DNA of 25,000 bases from Prorocentrum cordatum (lineage: Eukaryota; Sar; Dinophyceae; Prorocentrales; Prorocentraceae): NCBI GenBank assembly GCA_963575745.1, contig CAUYUJ010003069.1, forward strand, positions 328,851 through 353,850. The letters are read 5' to 3'. Numbering within the stretch: position 1 is the stretch's first letter; the number at the start of each line of letters is the position of its first letter. The notes beneath the pieces are model-generated. The model saw only the letters and a list, made by a program, of their open reading frames with translations, was not told the origin of the DNA and made no database searches. A program made the position numbers and the translations under genes. This document shows positions 1 through 8,795 of this stretch, piece after piece.

Positions 1-330
1 GTCGCGGGTTGGGTCGCGTCGCGGGTGCGTCGCGGATGTGTCGCGGGGTGGGCGGGGTCGCGGGTGGGTCGCGGGTGGGTCGCGGGTGGTCGGGGTGGGT
101 CGCGGGTGGGTCGCAGGTGGTCGCAGGTGGGTCGCGGGTCGGGGGTGGGTCGCGGGTGGGTCGCGGGTGGGTCGCGGGGTGGGTCGCGGGTGGGTCGCGG
201 AGTGGGTCGCGGGGTGGGTCGCGGGGTGGGTCGCGGGATGGGTCGGGGGTGGGTCGCGGGGTGGGTCACGGGGTGGGTCGCGGGGTGGGTCGCAGGGCGG
301 GTCGCGGGTGGGTCGCGGGGGGGACGACGA
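1..330. repeat. G-rich minisatellite, 11-12 bp unit
   Basis: Tandem copies of a unit close to gtgggtcgcgg, with frequent 1-bp length changes, fill the first 330 bases. GGG runs recur about every 11 bases on the + strand, so G-quadruplex formation is plausible. All three forward frames stay open and give Gly/Arg/Val/Trp repeats, which is a by-product of the stop-free unit rather than evidence of a gene. The array is cut by the window start, so its full length is unknown. Confidence 0.9.
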
Positions 331-597
331 CAACACACAAACAAACAAAAAACAAACAAAACAAACAAACAAACAAACAAACAAACAAACAAACAAACAA
401 ACACACAACATCAACAACAACAACACCGCCAACAACAATAACAACATCAACGACAGCAACAACAACGACAACAAACACAACAACATACACAACAACAACA
501 CAAACAACAACACCACCAACAACAACAGCAGCAACAACAACCACAACAACAACATCAACAACAGAAACAGCTACGACAACAACAACAGCAACAATCC
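331..597. repeat. (CAAA)n then (CAA)n microsatellite
   Basis: A (CAAA)n tract of about 65 bases (about 338-404) passes into an interrupted (CAA)n tract to about 595, with scattered cac, cag and cga triplets. The + strand therefore switches at about 330 from almost no A to almost no G or T. Open frames here encode Thr/Asn/Gln runs and are not taken as genes. Confidence 0.9.
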
Positions 598-740
598 TTT
601 TAAGACTGTTCGCCTTTATCTGCTCGAGTGTCCAATGACGCGTATTTCCCAAACCCTCAATACCCGCCCTCGTCGTCTTCGATCGAACCCCTTTTGAGGG
701 TATGCTTTTCTTCCCTGCAGGCCGGGCCCTCGCAAGCGGC

Positions 741-807
741 GGGGCGGCCGCGGACCGTCGGCCTGGCCAGCGGCAGCGCTGATCGACGGGGCGGCCGCGG
801 ACCGTCG
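741..807. repeat. Local 20-bp duplication
   Basis: A 20-bp GC-rich word beginning ggggcggccgcgg occurs at 741-760 and again at 788-807, a period of 47 bp. It lies in the short non-repetitive stretch between the CAA tract and the next CGA tract. I see no gene in 600-840. Confidence 0.8.
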
Positions 808-842
808 ACCCGACCCCCAGAGGGACGGACAGGGGACCGACC

Positions 843-898
843 ACGACGACGACGACGACGGCGACGACGACGGCGACGGCGACGACGACGACGACGAT
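843..898. repeat. (CGA)n microsatellite
   Basis: About 56 bases of cga triplets with some cgg interruptions. One frame reads poly-Arg, another poly-Asp; neither is taken as coding. Confidence 0.9.
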
Positions 899-929
899 CG
901 AAAGCGAGAGCCAGAGAGAACGACAGCAG

Positions 930-1701
930 GGCCACGAAAGACACGAAGTAGGCCACGAAGGGCGACAGCGGGGACACGAAGGGAATGCGTATGGGGCCAC
1001 GAAGAGCGCGAACGAGCGGGGGCCACGAAAGGCAGATAATGCGGGGCCACAGAAGGCAACGATGGGCCCACTGAAGGTAGCAATTGGGCCACGTAGGACA
1101 CTGATGGGGCCACGCACGGCGACAGCGGGGCCACGAAGGGCATGCACATGGGGCAACCACGGGCGCGAACGAGCGGGGGCCACGCAGGGCATACATATAT
1201 GGGGCCACGAAGGGCAGCGAGGGGGCCACGAAGGGCCGCAACGGGGCCACGAAGGGCAGCGAGGGGGCCACGAAGGGTTGCAACGGGGCCACGAAGGGTT
1301 GCGACGGGGCCACGGAGTGCCGCAACCGCGACAGCGGGGCCACGAAGGGCATGCACATGGGGCCAAAACCGGCGCGAACGAACGGGGGCCACGAAGGGCA
1401 TACGTATATTGGGCCGCGGAGGGCAAGAACGGGGCCACGAAGGGCAGCGAGGGGGCCACGAAGGGCCGCAACGGGGCCACGAAGGGCAGCGAGGGGGCAA
1501 CGAACGGTTGCAACGGGGCCGCGAAACAAAGCGAGGGGGCCACGAAAGGCTGCAGCGGGGCCACGAAAGGCAGCGAGGAGGCCACCAAGGGCTGCAACGG
1601 GGCCACGAAGGGCAGCGAGGGGGCCACGAAGGGCTGCAGCGGGGCCACGAAGAAGCGATGGGGCCACGAAGGGCTGCAACGGGGCCACGAAGGGCAGCGA
1701 T
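930..1701. repeat. 21-bp minisatellite with higher-order repeat
   Basis: The unit is close to ggggccacgaagggcagcga (about 21 bp, a multiple of three), so several frames on both strands remain open for hundreds of codons. The forward frames read 7-residue repeats such as GATKGSE or RGPRRAA, and the reverse frames read PFVAPLQ-like repeats. Three longer blocks begin with gcgacagcgggg at 962, 1119 and 1328. Each carries the same series of variant units (an atgc-a/g-atgggg unit, a gcgcgaacgagcggg unit, a gcatacatat unit), so a higher-order repeat of about 160-210 bp is superimposed. No codon bias separates one frame as genuine. I treat the block as non-coding satellite; a translated repeat protein on either strand cannot be excluded. 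Confidence 0.85.
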
Positions 1702-1712
1702 ATCGTAGGTAT

Positions 1713-2002
1713 TTGTGAGGGAATCTTAAGCGTGAGCGCCACTCCTGGGTGCCTCGGTGTCGGGAGCGCGGCGCTGGAGTAAATTGCCAGAAAATCAAAC
1801 GCAAGGGCGCTATTCTATGGTAGATCGCAAGCAAGTCTCCAGCGAAAGCGCGACTCCAGAGCGCCGGGAAAGCGACTCCTGCATAAATTGTAAGGAAGTG
1901 TCCTAAGCGAGAGCGCGATTCCTGAAAGAATGCGAGGAAGTCTCGGGCGGGAGCGGGGGTCCTGGCTAAATCGTTTCGAGGTCTCAGGCGGGGGCCGTTG
2001 TT
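1713..2002. repeat. Irregular 40-60 bp repeat, about five copies
   Basis: A degenerate unit resembling aaggaagtctc-agcgagagcgcga-tcctg can be followed at about 1713-1750, 1826-1860, 1886-1925, 1930-1963 and 1968-2000. Copies differ by substitutions and small indels. There is no convincing coding frame. Confidence 0.5.
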
Positions 2003-2107
2003 GTTGTAGTCCGGGGGGGCAGGGGGCCAGTTTGAGCAGGAAGATTTTGTTTGACAAAAAACAAGGTGCGAACTCCGGGGGGGGGCACTTCAATTGAAAA
2101 AATCGAT

Positions 2108-2211
2108 GTGCACCGGCGGGGGGATCAACAATAGTAACTCTTCAAGAGTGAGAGTTCAACAACAACAACAACAACAATTACTAGCACGTGGGGACACACC
2201 GTTCTCACCAG
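2108..2211. repeat. Hairpin plus CAA-tract repeat, copy 1
   Basis: The block runs from gtgcacc through a G-run, caacaata, a short palindrome (actctt 2137-2142 with aagagt 2144-2149; aactct 2136-2141 also pairs with agagtt 2151-2156), then ttcaacaac repeats and a gttctcac word. The same order of parts recurs at 2888-3014. Confidence 0.6.
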
Positions 2212-2887
2212 TGCCAGGGTTTTCATAGGAGGCGGGCAATACCCCCACTTTGTGGGGGGGCCGGTTCAAGCTCTACCAAATTTCCAAACGACTCTTCGCC
2301 ACCACCCACACCCAGCTTCCCGCCCTATGACGTTCGGACACTTCACTTCGTGGCATGCGGACGACCGTGGCTACTATTCAGGGCCCCGCGGCCGACGACG
2401 ACGGCGTGCGCGCGCGAAGAAAAAACGAATGTGTCCCGCATGGTATTATTTGACAGGGATGATGGCCCTGGCAGGTGCGCAACCGTTGTTGCAGAAGTTC
2501 GAAAAAGTTGCTCGCAAAAGCCCGTTTGACAGAAATGATTAAAAAGTGTTGGGTTTCCTACGAATCCGCAAGAGCGCGCGGGATGAAATTGTGACATTTT
2601 TTTTGAGAAACCATTGTTTTTTTATGTTTTTATGTTAAATTCGCTACGAAAACTAAGGTGTTGAAAGGATTTCGTCTTGCGCGCGCGAATGTCCACTTTA
2701 CTGTATTTTTGCAAGGGTTTCTTGAAGCTTGGTTATGTTAGAACAAGAACTGTCCACTTTAGCTTATTTTTTGCCAGGGAAAACCGATCGTAACAACACA
2801 ACCGGATCCGGACCAACCCGTTTTGCCTGAGACTTCCCCACGAAAATGATGAAAATGAGGCTGCGGCCTAGGCGCGGCGGGGGGGTC
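2212..2887. other. No gene seen; short direct repeat
   Basis: Short open frames at 2188-2542 overlap each other in several frames and show no codon bias or recognisable motif. From about 2580 the DNA is richer in AT. A direct repeat occurs at 2687-2718 and 2747-2781: both copies read tgtccacttta, a T-run, then gcaaggg or gccaggg, 60-62 bp apart. Nothing else is supportable. Confidence 0.55.
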
Positions 2888-3014
2888 GTGCACCAGGGGC
2901 CCCAACAATAATTATTCTTTAGAAGTAATAATGTTCAACAACAACAACAACAGCAGCAGCAGCAGCAACAACAACAACGCAGCAAGCATAATCTGCACCA
3001 CGGGTTCTCACTTC
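2888..3014. repeat. Hairpin plus CAA-tract repeat, copy 2
   Basis: This block has the same order as 2108-2211: gtgcacc, a G-run, caacaata, a palindrome (attatt 2911-2916 pairing with aataat 2927-2932, and ctt 2917-2919 with aag 2923-2925), gttcaacaac and CAA/CAG repeats, then ggttctcac. The two palindromes differ in base sequence, but each can fold at the same position. Confidence 0.6.
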
Positions 3015-3070
3015 AGCCACGCACCCAGGGACAATGAATGACCGTTCGGCCCCCTCATTCTGATTAGGGG

Positions 3071-3255
3071 GCGAAACATGACATTAGCATAACAATTCGG
3101 AGGTCCGCGCGGATTTCTCGGTTCCGCGCTGGCGCCCTCTGGCGGCGCCTCTGGCGCCGCCCTTGGCGCATTCCGCGCGCCATGGAGGGGGGTCCAGCGC
3201 CGATCCGGGAAGTCCGCGCGGACCTCCGAATTTGCATGTTTGTGTCATTCTTCGC
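3071..3255. mobile_element. Fold-back (long inverted repeat) element
   Basis: The stretch 3094-3113 is the exact reverse complement of 3213-3232, a 20-bp perfect match. The similarity extends outward to 3071 and 3255 and inward for about 30 more bases per side with mismatches, so each arm is about 75 bp around a GC-rich centre near 3150-3180. The structure resembles a MITE or fold-back transposon, or a large hairpin. No transposase and no clear target-site duplication are visible. A reverse-strand open frame at 3064-3294 is just the inverted repeat read through. Confidence 0.65.
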
Positions 3256-3392
3256 TTCCTTATAGCATGTTCGCAGCCACCCTTGGAGAGGCACTCCCCA
3301 GTGGGAAACAGTACATGCGGTTTCTCCTAAACGATATTTGCGCTGACGGGATGTTGCTTGTTTCGAGCAAAAGTAGATTTGGATGTAGCAAG

Positions 3393-3692
3393 TTCTGGTT
3401 GCCGCCCTAGCGCATCATGGCTGGTGGTCGATGATGCTGCAGTCGTCAATGCCCTGTTGTTGTCCTGTCTTCTGTTTGCCGCGCTGGGGCCACTTGTGCC
3501 CCATGGCTGTTTCGCTATGATGCCCCAGTCGTCGGGGCCCATGGTTGTCACGATTTCTGGTTGCCGCCTTGGCGAATCATAGCTGACGCGCTATCGTTTC
3601 CCAGACAGTGCTTGCACTAAGGGGCTCTGCCTTGTTGCGAGGAGGACTGGGATTGTTCGGCGCGGCTTCTGGTTGCCGCGCCAAAGCTCGCT
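3393..3692 (+). repeat. Repeated leader units upstream of ORF1
   Basis: The word ttctggttgccgcc, followed by a related gc-rich word ending in gctgg or tagctg, occurs at 3393, 3555 and 3667. The first and third copies can be aligned over about 85 bp including upstream sequence (ttgttgcgag and ttgtttcgag). Tandem leader monomers directly upstream of ORF1 resemble the monomer-type 5' UTRs of some LINEs, where they carry the promoter. A promoter role here is inference. Confidence 0.45.
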
Positions 3693-4531
3693 GGTTGGTG
3701 CCTCTGCTTTCTGGCCCGTGGTCGTCCGCGGCTGAAGGTGACGCAGGCGGCGGCGCGGGTGCAACACCTTGGAACCAGCCGCAGGAGACGCCATCAGGGC
3801 CGTGGGCATGTTTCGCCACCGAGGCGCGCGGCTTCGAGAACAACTTCGCCACGCGGACGACCTGCTTCAAGTGTTGGCGCGCCAAGGACGGGAGGCGGCA
3901 TCAGAGCAGGACACCGTCGTCCGGCCCGCGTCGTCGTAGCGCTCGTCCTGTACGTGACGGGGCTGGCCTCCCAGAGGTCGTCCGCTGCCGGAGGGCGGTG
4001 CAATCCCTTCGTCACCTCCACTACGACGACTCCCACGAACTCATGCGCATGGCCGTGGAGGAGCTCAGCCGGGCCGAGCAACGGGAGCGAGAGGCCATGG
4101 AGCTTGAGGACATCCTGCGCAGCGCGTCCGACAGGCCCGCATCAAAAAAGGTGGGGCAAGAAAAGTTGGCGCAGCATATCGGCAATCTCGAACAGCAGTT
4201 GGCAGAAATTAAAACCAAGCACTAGACCATTGGCAAGGAGATCTCGATGCTGAACGCGGAGGTGGCGAGAGCAAAGGCCGCCATGGCCAGAGCATCGCCC
4301 GCAGACCAAATCCATACCATGGCGGCGGCGGTACAAGGGCTTCAGGACAGCATCATTGCGGCGCAGCAGTCCCGGAGCGGAGGCCAGGCGAGGGAGCTCG
4401 TCGGGGGCCAGTTCCTGCAGACCCTGGTGGCCAACATCCAGCATCTGGGCCCATCTTCGGACCGTCAGCGGCAGGTGCAAAAATGGCTGGGGCAAAGGAG
4501 AAGTCGTCCGCCCACCAGCGTCAGCAGCTGA
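3608..4531 (+). pseudogene. Retrotransposon ORF1-like protein, one in-frame stop
   Basis: A single frame is open from 3608 to 4531 except for one TAG at 4223-4225. The first half contains a RanBP2-like zinc-finger relic: Trp at 3803, Cys at 3809, an Asn pair, then a C-x2-C pair at 3863 and 3872. The second Cys of the first pair is missing. From about 4020 the translation is Glu/Lys/Arg/Gln-rich with coiled-coil character, including EELSRAEQREREAMELED and, after the stop, LNAEVARAKAAMARA. LINE ORF1 proteins are RNA-binding chaperones that trimerise through coiled coils; that role is inferred from position and composition. The true start is unknown. The stop splits the coiled coil, so a single nonsense mutation fits better than a natural end. 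Confidence 0.6.
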
Positions 4532-4811
4532 CGCCGCAACCCACCTTACGGCAGCACCAGCCTCCAACAGCCTAGCCACAGCCGCAACCGCCATGGACAC
4601 CGAGAGTGCCGAGGTCGGGGGGCACTGTTCCTAGCAGGCGACGCGGTCCCATGGGTGCGCGCAGACACGGCTTGGCCGCGATTGCCTTCAATGGGTAGTG
4701 CCGGAATACGTTCCAGCAGTTATTGCTTGAAGGTGTGGGGGGACGCTCAGATAGCGCGCGCGCAGGAGCTGAAGCTAGACGGCGAGGTCCTCGACAGAGC
4801 ACAGAAGTTGG

Positions 4812-5380
4812 TTGTGCGACGTGGATGGCAACCATAGATTTCTACATGCAGAAGGCTGCAGGAGTCGCAGTTTTCGTCAAGGCACCAGTTTTCGTCAAGG
4901 CGCAGGAGCAACCAAGCTGCCGTCAGCAGGAGTCGCAGTTTTCGTCAAGGCACATATCTCGGTCACCAAGGTCACGGGCTGCCAGGTGATGAACAGATTT
5001 GGCATCTTGCCAGTCTGGTCGCTGGCCTTGCACGTGCACACAGGGCTGCCAGGCGGCTTCGTCGCCGGATCGGTGTACATGGAACCGGTTGGCGCGACGG
5101 ACTACCTGTCCATCACCTACGGCAGGGCTAGGCGGCTTGCTGACCACCTGCCTCGGGAACTTCGCGGCGCCGCCCGTGTTCGGGGGCGACTGAAACGCGG
5201 CCCCTGATGAGCTCGACATCCATTGGGCTCATGGACATCATGCAGGCGGCCGTCGTCGCTTCACAGCGGTGCGAGGGCACGTGCAGCAGTGCCCAAGGGC
5301 GCTGCAGCATGATTGACTACTTCATGGTATCCGCCGACATGGTGCAAGCACGCGAGAGGCCCTGCATTCTCGAGAGCTGA
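4812..5380 (+). pseudogene. EEP endonuclease domain remnants of ORF2
   Basis: Two pieces are visible. In the frame open from 4812 to 5207, the stretch ALHVHTGLPGGFVAGSVYM resembles the mid-domain strand region of LINE-type endonuclease/exonuclease/phosphatase domains. In a different frame, a 57-codon ORF at 5207-5380 contains GTCSSAQGRCSMIDYFMVS; its S-x-IDYF-x-VS wording matches the C-terminal end of such domains. Normally about 130 residues or more separate the corresponding regions; here only about 70 do. The middle, including the expected GDWN-like segment, is therefore deleted or unrecognisable. EEP nicks target DNA to prime reverse transcription. This copy cannot be active. Confidence 0.5.
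4861..4952 (+). repeat. 24-bp local duplication in ORF2 leader
   Basis: The word ggagtcgcagttttcgtcaa plus ggca occurs at 4861-4884 and 4929-4952 (period 68). A shorter copy, cagttttcgtcaaggc, starts about 4886. It lies between ORF1 and the first EEP remnant and probably arose by replication slippage. Confidence 0.85.
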
Positions 5381-5688
5381 TGCCCAGCTGCGCCTGCCAG
5401 AAGACAGCGCAGAAGCGCAGGCGAGGATTTGCAGCCTGCGCGCGCGCGCCTGGATGGTCCAGCCAGGGCGCCACTGCGGGCGTGGCCAGTGCCCGCGCTA
5501 CGTCCGGCGGCCCATCGGGGGCCCAGCCCGAGGCGGCCACCCCGCAGCTGGGGCCGAACCCAGGTACTTGAGGCTCGTCGCAGTGGCGAACATGGACCTC
5601 CTCAGGCAAGCTGGGGCTCGCCAGCAGCCTCGGGCGAGATGGGCGGGGATCGGGCGCGCCCTCAGGCCAGGCCGCATCCAGGACGTCA
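5381..5688 (+). other. ORF2 interior, no domain recognised
   Basis: GC-rich sequence between the EEP remnant and the linker. Several overlapping Ala/Arg/Pro-rich frames are open, none with a recognisable motif. It probably derives from ORF2 and has lost its frame. Confidence 0.4.
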
Positions 5689-6007
5689 CGCTGACAAAGG
5701 TAAGACCCTCGTCAGCTGGGCGCGGGTCGCGATACATAAGGCCATCGCGTGCTCGGACGACGCTGCGGGCGCGCTATTGCAGGCGTGCGCTGACCTCTTC
5801 AAGCGGCGCGCGGGCTACCTCGAGGGCGTCGCAGCAAGGCGGCGCATCCAGACCTTTCAGAAGTGGGCCAAGGACGCGCTGGCGTCAGGGCCATCACCTC
5901 TGTTCGCCATGACGGAGCTGAAGAGGCGGGCGCATCGGGGTACCGACAGGCCTTGCATCGAAACGTCGCCCCCTCAGGCCGCAGCTGACGCGCAGATGGA
6001 CTATTGA
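5689..6007 (+). pseudogene. ORF2 linker between EEP and RT
   Basis: The frame ending at 6007 reads TLVSWARVAIHKAIACSD and then Leu/Arg-rich helical sequence with QTFQKWAKDALASG. GC3 is high, and the pattern of a basic helical stretch with W-x2-W-like spacing resembles the linker that follows the endonuclease in dinoflagellate-type LINE ORF2 proteins. It ends at a TGA at 6005-6007 that is probably secondary. It is assigned mainly from composition and position, so confidence is moderate. Confidence 0.4.
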
Positions 6008-6900
6008 AATGGAATATGAGACGTCGCCTCTCTCACCTCCATGGCCACAGAGAGGGGGGTCTTTGGCGCCGCGCCCGCGAGCCCGACAAGGTCTTGCACC
6101 GCGTCTACAGGTGCACTCACTACGAGCTCGACAATGTCACACACCGCGCCGACAGGTGCACTCGCTGGTCCCGCGGATGCCGCGGCCCTTTAGAGGACGC
6201 GGCGCCTGGGGGACTCGGGCGGGAGATCCCCTTCTGCGCCCTCGCAGCCCTCTCTGCCCTCGCGACCCCGCGGCAGGGTCGCGCTGGAGGAACGGGAGAG
6301 GCTGCCGCGTGCAGACGATGGTCCACGTGCTGGTCGGGCACAGGGTCACGATTGGGCTGGGGAACCGCATGGAACGCAACTCCCTGCCCCTCCACACTGG
6401 GGCAGGGCTCGGTCGCCCAACGTTGAGCTGCCAGGGCCCCGGCCTGCAGCGCCCCAAGGAAGAGAAGCAGGCCCGCTCAGAACGCAAGTCCTTGCCCCTT
6501 CACGTTGGGGCAGGGCTCGGTCGCCTAACGTTTTGCTGCGTGGGCCCCAACCTGGGGCACCTCGATGGGGGAGGGCCTGTCACCGAGGCCGCTGCGGGGA
6601 GGAGGCGGTCGAGTTGCCCGCGGGCCCCCCGTGCGCCGCGAGCCCCGATCTGGGGGTTGCTGCTGGCGCGCGATGGGGGAAGCGCGCCGCTACTGGAGGG
6701 GCAGCGCGGGCGGGGCTCGACATCCTCGATGGGGCGGCGCTCCGGACAGGGCATCTCGATGGGGGTGGAGTTATGCGAGCACCCTGCGGCCCCGCCCCCG
6801 GGACAGGGGCATCCGCGCGACCGTTCCACGCGGTGGGGCAGCAGGCAGCGACGGCGACATGGGCACGGTGAGGGGCGCGGACGGCGACGCGCATTGCGAC
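6008..6900 (+). other. Insertion or expansion between linker and RT
   Basis: About 900 bases separate the linker from the first RT block. The stretch contains a tandem duplication (6371-6478 and 6479-6560, period 108) and three copies of a cctcgatgggg or catctcgatgggg word near 6560, 6720 and 6750. Long Arg/Pro/Gly-rich frames are open on both strands, but none shows a conserved motif. I read it as local expansion or an insertion inside the old ORF2. Confidence 0.5.
6371..6560 (+). repeat. 108-bp tandem duplication
   Basis: The first about 75 bases of 6371-6478 match 6479-6553 with a minority of differences: ggaacgcaactccctgcccc against agaacgcaagtccttgcccc, then a shared ggggcagggctcggtcgcc. 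It lies inside the ORF2 relic. Confidence 0.8.
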
Positions 6901-6901
6901 G

Positions 6902-8120
6902 GTGGACCACCCTATCGATCAATTCACCGACGTGGCCGACTCCTCGCGCAGCCTCCCGCGCGAGATCCCCGAGGTGCCCAAGGTGGGGGGCCTCGGGGGG
7001 GCAGCCGCCTCATTCCCTTGGCGAACTGGCACTGGCGCTGATGGGCTTTCTCCCTACTATTCCACGACGCGCTCGCGTCGGTGATCTACGCAATGTGGGC
7101 AGCGGAGACCTGGTCACGATGTCCGACGGGAGTCATTTCGGTGCACGTTATGCTGTTGGGCAAGCCGACGGGGCTTCAGGCCCATTGCCCTCTTGCCCGC
7201 CCTCTACATCCACCGCGCGAAGGTGCGAGTCGTGCGCGCCAGGAGGTGGGCGGCAGCGCGCGGGCGTCCGTTTTTCGCGCTCGGCCGTGGCAAGTCCACA
7301 ACGGACGTCGCGGCTCGCGCCGCGGTGCACGCGGGCGCGTTGGACAAGCAGGGGGGCGACGTCATCGTCACCGCGCTGATCGACATGAGCAAGTGCTTTG
7401 ACAGGGTAGAATGGGTGAATATCCTGATAGCAGCGAGGACGCACGGGCCCCCAGCGGTCATTCTGAGGATGGTGGTGAGCATGTATTATGCGCCCAGACG
7501 GGCGCGATGGGGCAGCGCCTGCTCTTGCGCGGTCAAGGTGGGGCAGGGCGTCCTGCCGGGGTGCGCGGCAGCGATGTGATTGCTGCAGCTGGTGATGCTC
7601 GCACCGTTCAATGTGTTTGTGGCCTCCACCTCCCGCGCGCACAGGTCCATTGACGTCTACGCGGGCGATGTCACGGCGCAGGTGATTGAGCGCATCAGCG
7701 CAGTCGTGGCCACGACGGCCGCTTTTCTCAACAGGCTTGCCGTAGTGCTCCAAGCGCTCAAACTACCCATCGCTAAGGATACAGCGAAGGTGCGCAGCTC
7801 CGGCAACGAGGTGGCCAGGAAGGTGGTGGAGCAGACGCAGCCCCATGGATTTCGACCAGCTACGTTTTTGAACGCCCCGGGCATGGACAGGCGCGCGGGG
7901 CAGCCCATCTTCTTCCACAGCGCGCGCGCGAGGATCCGCGAGGTCAAGGAGCGCATCGCTCGTTCCCGCAGGGCGCGGGCAAACCTCGAGATTGCGCGCA
8001 GGATAGGGGCGCCAAGGTTGAGATCTTCCATGCAGTACGTCTCACAGGTGGTGAGCGCGCCGCTGCCCACGTCAGCACCGTTGCAGTACTCATCAGGGCG
8101 GACTGGGCCAAGACGCTTTC
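6902..8120 (+). pseudogene. Reverse transcriptase domain of ORF2 (inactive)
   Basis: RNA-directed DNA polymerase of a non-LTR element. The N-terminal RT segment reads SFPWRTGTGADGLSP in one frame (about 7000-7060). The next frame carries HVMLLGKPTG. After a frame change at a G-run (7170-7173), GFRPIALLPALYIHRAK follows, then GKSTTDVAARAAVHAG and motif A, ALIDMSKCFDRVEW, with the catalytic Asp at 7382-7384. A motif B-like GVLPGCAAAM ends at an in-frame TGA (7577-7579), after which the same frame continues through the palm. At the motif C position the sequence is YAGD (7658-7669) where a YxDD type is expected, so one catalytic Asp is missing. Two frame changes, one stop and the motif C change make this copy dead. 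The frame reads on to about 8090 before thumb homology fades. Confidence 0.85.
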
Positions 8121-8705
8121 GACGCGGCTCGCGTCTTAGCTCGAGCAGGCACCGCGCCAGCCCCCGAACGCATCGCCGCGGGCGGGCCCATCTACGCGTG
8201 GGCCCATGTCGTCATGGGCGGCGGTGCCAGTCACGAGATGTTGGCCAAGGCTCGGGGGGCGCAGGAGCACCTCATGAGGGGGGGCGAGAAGCCGTGGAAG
8301 CTCATTGCTGACCCTGCCAGCGCAGTGACCACGTGCCTCAAGAAGCGCATATGGAGGTACTCAGGCTTCGCGACGTGGACCACGGGGACGGGCATCGAAG
8401 GCCTTTCGCCGACGCTAGGTGGGAAGAAGGGTCGAGGCGGGCGGAGGTGGCGCCTGGGACGGTGGCACCGTCGGAGGTAGGAGTCTTGCGCTCCACCGTC
8501 ATCGGCGGCCAGTGGTCGCAGCGGCGGTTAGCCAACCACAAGTGCTCGGACATGGACAACTGCCAGGTCTGCGGCGTAGGCTGGGGCGGCGCGCTCCACC
8601 ATCGCTTCTGGCAGTGCCCCAACAAGCGCGACATGCGCGAGGGGGCGGTCGAGGCCGAGGCTAGCGAGAAGGCCGGGTGGAGCATCTCCAAATACCTTCT
8701 GGACA
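8121..8705 (+). pseudogene. ORF2 thumb and Cys/His zinc motif
   Basis: The block at about 8150-8400 reads AAGGPIYAWAHVVMGGGA and further helical sequence in the frame ending at 8480. The frame then changes, and CQVCGVGWGGALHHRFWQCP follows, with Cys codons at 8561, 8570 and 8615 and His at 8597 and 8600. A C-x2-C ... HRFW-x-CP arrangement between RT and RNase H is a familiar feature of LINE ORF2 proteins, thought to bind nucleic acid. GC3 is high throughout. The frame change near 8400-8480 is one of the ORF2 lesions. Confidence 0.65.
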
Positions 8706-8795
8706 CGTGCGCTCCTGCTTGGAGCGCGCTTGCCTCAGGTGCCGCCGCCCATCTTGCACGAGCAATGGCACTGCGACTGGTGGGAGGACGGCCAT

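Noticed and set aside
930-1701. CRISPR array
   Set aside because: The units are contiguous 21-bp tandem repeats without unique spacers, and the rest of the window is clearly eukaryotic.
266-1834. 522-codon reverse-strand open frame and overlapping forward frames
   Set aside because: They are produced by a stop-free 21-bp unit and microsatellites, several frames are open at once, and no codon bias favours one.
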